A stretch of DNA of 8,234 nt from an uncultured Ruminococcus sp. (GTDB lineage Bacteria; Bacillota; Clostridia; Oscillospirales; Ruminococcaceae). Each line of letters starts with the position of its first letter. Within the stretch, counting starts at the first letter, position 1. The translations under genes and the position numbers were made by a program. The stretch covers positions 1 through 8,234 of the forward strand of contig CAMWXM010000122.1 of assembly GCA_947178195.1 (NCBI GenBank), written 5' to 3'. A model generated the notes under the pieces. The model saw nothing but the letters and a program-made list of their open reading frames with translations, was not told where the DNA came from and searched no databases. Below are positions 5,832 to 8,234 of the stretch, piece by piece.

Positions 5832-6494
5832 ATGACCGATATTTTAATCGTTGAAGATAATAAAGAGCTTTCAACCTTACTGTGTGATTTTCTCCGTGCG
5901 GAAAATTACACAGTATCGGCTGCGGAAAGCGGAGAAAAAGCCTTGTCCCTGTATGAAAAATATGGGGCAAGGCTTGTGGTGCTCGATATTATGCTGCCGG
6001 GTATGGACGGCTTTTCCGTGTGCAGTAAGATACGTGAGCAAAGCAATACACCTATACTGATAGTAAGTGCAAAAACAGAAAAGGACGATAAGCTTAACGG
6101 ACTTATAATCGGCGCTGACGATTATATTGAAAAGCCTTATGATATTGACATTCTGCTTGCAAAAATTGCAGGCATTTTCAAACGCAGATATGCCCTTGAT
6201 GAAATTATCGAGGGCAGTTTAAAACTCAATAAGGAAAGCAAAACCGTCTATAAAAATGATGTTTCCATAGATATGACAGCAAAGGAATTTGAACTGCTTC
6301 TCCTGCTTATGGAAAACAAAGGAAAAGCCCTTAACAAGGAATACATTTTCAATACGATATGGGGAAGCGACAGCTTTTCTGAAATACAGACTCTGACAGT
6401 ACATATAAAATGGCTGCGGCAGAAAATCGAGGACGACCCGAAAAAACCGGAGCATATTCAGACAGTATGGGGTGTGGGATATAAATTTATATGA
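5832..6494 (+). CDS. OmpR/PhoB-family response regulator of the transporter operon
   Basis: The receiver domain (about 1-118) has the acidic pair E8-D9, phospho-acceptor D52 in VVLDIMLPGMDG, S79 and K101 in IEKPY, so it should be phosphorylated normally. A winged-helix DNA-binding domain follows (about 125-220), with the recognition helix near 185-199 (LTVHIKWLRQKIE) and the usual C-terminal hairpin VWGVGYKFI. At 220 residues it has the standard length. Its ribosome binding site is weak (GGAG about 12 nt upstream) and it starts one base after the ATPase stop, so translation is probably coupled. Its stop overlaps the kinase start by 4 bp (ATGA). The likely target is its own operon through the 11-bp-period direct repeat at 2607-2625; this is inferred. 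Confidence 0.94.
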   Translation: MTDILIVEDNKELSTLLCDFLRAENYTVSAAESGEKALSLYEKYGARLVVLDIMLPGMDGFSVCSKIREQSNTPILIVSAKTEKDDKLNGLIIGADDYIEKPYDIDILLAKIAGIFKRRYALDEIIEGSLKLNKESKTVYKNDVSIDMTAKEFELLLLLMENKGKALNKEYIFNTIWGSDSFSEIQTLTVHIKWLRQKIEDDPKKPEHIQTVWGVGYKFI

Positions 6495-7729
6495 AAGCTT
6501 TAAATAAAATTTTTATGGGAGTTATCCTATTAATTACTGTAATTTTCATAGCAGCAAATCTGCTGATCTTCAATATTTATAATATCGACAGCGGCAGACC
6601 ATATCGTGTGGAGATAGAACGAATGGCAGTGCTTATCGAAAGAGATTCTTTTACCGCAGAAGATCTGTCTGACTGCAAATATGTTACCGGTATCGTGAAA
6701 TATTCCGAGAAGCCGGACAGATTTTATAAATCTAACAGCGATTATGCAATGCGTGAAATTGGTGGCGAGCTTTACCGATTTGATTATACCGTCTCCGACG
6801 GCAATTTCAGAAATATGGCAATTATTGTAAACACGATAATTGCCATTTTATCGGCAGTCGTTATCGGTATAATGCTCTATATCCGCATAAAAATTCTTTT
6901 GCCCTTTGAAAGGCTTACCGATGTTCCCTATGAGCTGTCGAAGGGTAATCTTACCGCACCTGTCAAGGAGACTAAAAACCGTTTTTTCGGCAGATTTATC
7001 TGGGGAGTTGACCTGTTGCGTGAAAATATGGAAGAGCAGAAAAGGCGTGAGCTTGAGCTTCAGAAGGAAAAGAAAACCTTACTGCTGTCCTTGTCTCACG
7101 ACATAAAAACTCCGCTTTCGGCAATAAAGCTTTACTCAAAGGCGCTTTCAAAAGGATTGTATTCAGATAAGAAAAAGCATCTTGAAATTGCGGAGAACAT
7201 CGACGGCAAGGCTGACGAAATAGAGAGCTACATTTCTCAGATAATCAAGGCTTCCAACGAGGATTTTTTGCAGCTTGAAGTAAATAACGGCGAATTTTAT
7301 CTGTCGGAGCTTGTAAATCGTATCTCCCTTTATTACACCGAAAAGCTGAAGCTGATACATACTGATTTTAAGGTCGATAATTACTGCGATTGCCTTATCA
7401 AGGGGGATATTGAACGCAGTGTTGAGACACTCCAGAATATCATTGAAAATGCCATAAAGTACGGCGATGGAAAGCGCATAGAAATCTTATTCAGTGAAGA
7501 GGAAGACTGTCAGCTGATAACAGTGAAAAACAGCGGAAATACTCTCCCGGATACGGAAATACTGCATATTTTTGAAAGCTTCCACCGTGGTACAAATGCG
7601 GTCGGTAAAAGCGGAAGCGGTCTGGGACTTTATATCTGTCGTCAGCTTATGAGAAAAATGAACGGGGATATTATGGCAAACAGCAAAAACGATTTTATGA
7701 ATGTTACCTGCGTATTCCAGAAGGCATGA
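6491..7729 (+). CDS. Sensor histidine kinase of the transporter operon
   Basis: The 412-residue kinase has a membrane segment at 8-30, an extracellular sensor loop of about 77 residues (32-108), a second membrane segment at 109-131, a linker/HAMP-like region and coiled coil (132-195), the phospho-acceptor His box SLSHDIKTPLSAIKLY (H203), the N box around N320 (NIIENAIKYG), the F box HIFESF (359-364) and the G2 box GSGLGL (375-380). The G1 box reads NSGNT instead of DxGxG, with Asn at the usual Asp. The loop is longer than in BceS-type kinases, which have almost none and sense through their permease; this kinase may therefore sense a ligand directly. It should phosphorylate D52 of the regulator it overlaps by 4 bp. 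No good terminator follows: a 5-bp stem (AGGCT 7736-7740, AGCCT 7751-7755) lacks a T tract. Confidence 0.93.
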   Translation: MKALNKIFMGVILLITVIFIAANLLIFNIYNIDSGRPYRVEIERMAVLIERDSFTAEDLSDCKYVTGIVKYSEKPDRFYKSNSDYAMREIGGELYRFDYTVSDGNFRNMAIIVNTIIAILSAVVIGIMLYIRIKILLPFERLTDVPYELSKGNLTAPVKETKNRFFGRFIWGVDLLRENMEEQKRRELELQKEKKTLLLSLSHDIKTPLSAIKLYSKALSKGLYSDKKKHLEIAENIDGKADEIESYISQIIKASNEDFLQLEVNNGEFYLSELVNRISLYYTEKLKLIHTDFKVDNYCDCLIKGDIERSVETLQNIIENAIKYGDGKRIEILFSEEEDCQLITVKNSGNTLPDTEILHIFESFHRGTNAVGKSGSGLGLYICRQLMRKMNGDIMANSKNDFMNVTCVFQKA

Positions 7730-7769
7730 TGATTAAGGCTTATAAATCACAGCCTGACTATACTAAAAT

Positions 7770-7798
7770 TTGACAATCTGCTTATTTTATGGTATAAT
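7770..7798 (+). promoter_or_regulatory. Perfect consensus sigma-A promoter before the right-edge gene
   Basis: TTGACA (7770-7775), a 17-bp spacer and TATAAT (7793-7798) match the sigma-A consensus at every position, and TGG before the -10 adds an extended -10. Transcription should start near 7805, about 63 nt before the ATG at 7868. Such a strong promoter implies high basal expression unless it is held down; two palindromes in the leader are candidate control sites. Confidence 0.85.
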
Positions 7799-7819
7799 AA
7801 TTTATGTGTTTATGACTTA

Positions 7820-7830
7820 CTGTAGTACAG
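7820..7830. repeat. Small dyad CTGTA-G-TACAG in the leader of the right-edge gene
   Basis: Five-base arms around one central G lie about 15-25 nt after the predicted transcription start. Position and symmetry allow an operator, but at this length chance is likely. Confidence 0.25.
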
Positions 7831-7835
7831 GGTGA

Positions 7836-7851
7836 ATTGTTTATAAACAAT
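7836..7851. promoter_or_regulatory. 16-bp perfect palindrome ATTGTTTATAAACAAT
   Basis: A perfect palindrome without a spacer lies 31-46 nt past the predicted transcription start and ends 4 bases before the GGGGG ribosome binding site (7856-7860) of the right-edge gene. It could be an operator for a dimeric repressor acting on the consensus promoter. As RNA it would be a weak AT hairpin with little loop, which makes a DNA site more likely. Confidence 0.45.
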
Positions 7852-7867
7852 GCGTGGGGGTAAGCCT

Positions 7868-8234
7868 ATGTTTATGAAAGTTATGCATATATTTTTATGT
7901 GCTATATTATTAATATCATTTTTATTATGTGTCAGCAACAGCGTAATAACATTCCAAAGAAGAAACTGGCTTGTAACTACAGCTACAATTGATAGAATCG
8001 GTTTACCTGATGGAGTTGTATTTGGTACATATACAGACCGGAAAAATATCACTCATTCGGAAGAATTATATCTTGATTATTGTCTATCAGGTTATAAAAC
8101 AAATACGGACTGCTATATTAATAAAAAAATTCAAATTATGTATGATCCGACTACAAAGGAGATAAAAAGCTTCGACAAATTAAAAAAATCATGGTTCGTT
8201 TCTATTTTATTATTAATTTTATCAACATCAATAT
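7868..8234 (+). CDS. DUF3592-like small membrane protein, C-terminus cut by the window edge
   Basis: The frame from ATG 7868 is open to the window end (122 codons). A hydrophobic segment at about 5-27 is followed by a soluble region of about 80 residues (28-107) and the beginning of a second hydrophobic segment (108-122, SWFVSILLLILS). The two-helix layout, the ATID stretch just after the first helix (39-42) and IMYDPTTKEI (90-99) before the second resemble DUF3592 proteins, whose function is unknown. The start is supported by GGGGG (7856-7860) 7 nt upstream; an in-frame ATG at 7874 is an alternative. It has its own consensus promoter, so it need not be part of the kinase operon. Rare features are two cysteines in the soluble part (C72, C82). 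Coding status is well supported; the family is a resemblance judged by eye. Confidence 0.7.
   Translation, partial: MFMKVMHIFLCAILLISFLLCVSNSVITFQRRNWLVTTATIDRIGLPDGVVFGTYTDRKNITHSEELYLDYCLSGYKTNTDCYINKKIQIMYDPTTKEIKSFDKLKKSWFVSILLLILSTSI

Noticed and set aside
7736..7755. Hairpin AGGCT / AGCCT after the kinase gene as a terminator
   Set aside because: The stem is only 5 bp with a 10-nt loop and no T tract follows, so it is not a convincing intrinsic terminator.
7810..8052. Minus-strand open frame of 80 codons at the right edge
   Set aside because: It is the antisense of the DUF3592-like gene, which has a consensus promoter, a ribosome binding site and a membrane-protein pattern on the plus strand.

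Overview
The window looks like chromosomal DNA from a low-GC Gram-positive bacterium, most likely a gut-type clostridium (Ruminococcus/Oscillospiraceae-like). The basis is AT-rich spacers, AGGAGG-type ribosome binding sites, consensus sigma-A promoters, and gene families typical of Firmicutes (a macrodomain/class M sirtuin pair; an ABC exporter with its own two-component system). The species call is inference. No transposase, phage gene, CRISPR array, rRNA or tRNA was found.

Layout from left to right. (1) 1-85, minus: the first 28 codons of an unrecognised gene with a GTG start, preceded by a spacer (86-550) that may encode a folded mRNA leader. (2) 511-549: an intrinsic terminator shaped for both strands. 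(3) 551-2138, minus: a two-gene operon of a zinc-type macrodomain ADP-ribosyl hydrolase followed by a class M sirtuin (SirTM). The genes overlap by 50 bp and have a strong promoter at 2216-2244. (4) 2139-2673: a divergent control region of about 535 bp, rich in inverted and direct repeats, with promoters for both directions. (5) 2674-7729, plus: a tight four-gene operon of FtsX-type permease, ABC ATPase, OmpR-family response regulator and sensor histidine kinase. (6) 7730-7867: a perfect consensus promoter and two palindromes. (7) 7868 to the window end, plus: a small membrane protein resembling DUF3592, cut by the edge.

How the genes work together. The sirtuin and macrodomain form a write/erase pair for protein ADP-ribosylation. 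In the characterised Staphylococcus and Streptococcus operons the target is a lipoylated GcvH-like carrier (GcvH-L), modified by the ligase LplA2; neither gene lies beside this pair. The four-gene operon is a self-contained sense-and-export module, probably for antimicrobial peptides or other cell-envelope-active compounds: the kinase senses outside, the regulator binds DNA, and the ABC pair acts at the membrane. A TTATTTAA direct repeat with an 11-bp period just upstream of an extended -10 at 2635-2643 fits an OmpR-family autoregulatory operator.

The most interesting unexplained signals are in non-coding DNA: four copies of ATAGTTA in the divergent region, the direct-repeat operator, the possible structured leader at 94-226, and the orphan state of the sirtuin/macrodomain pair.
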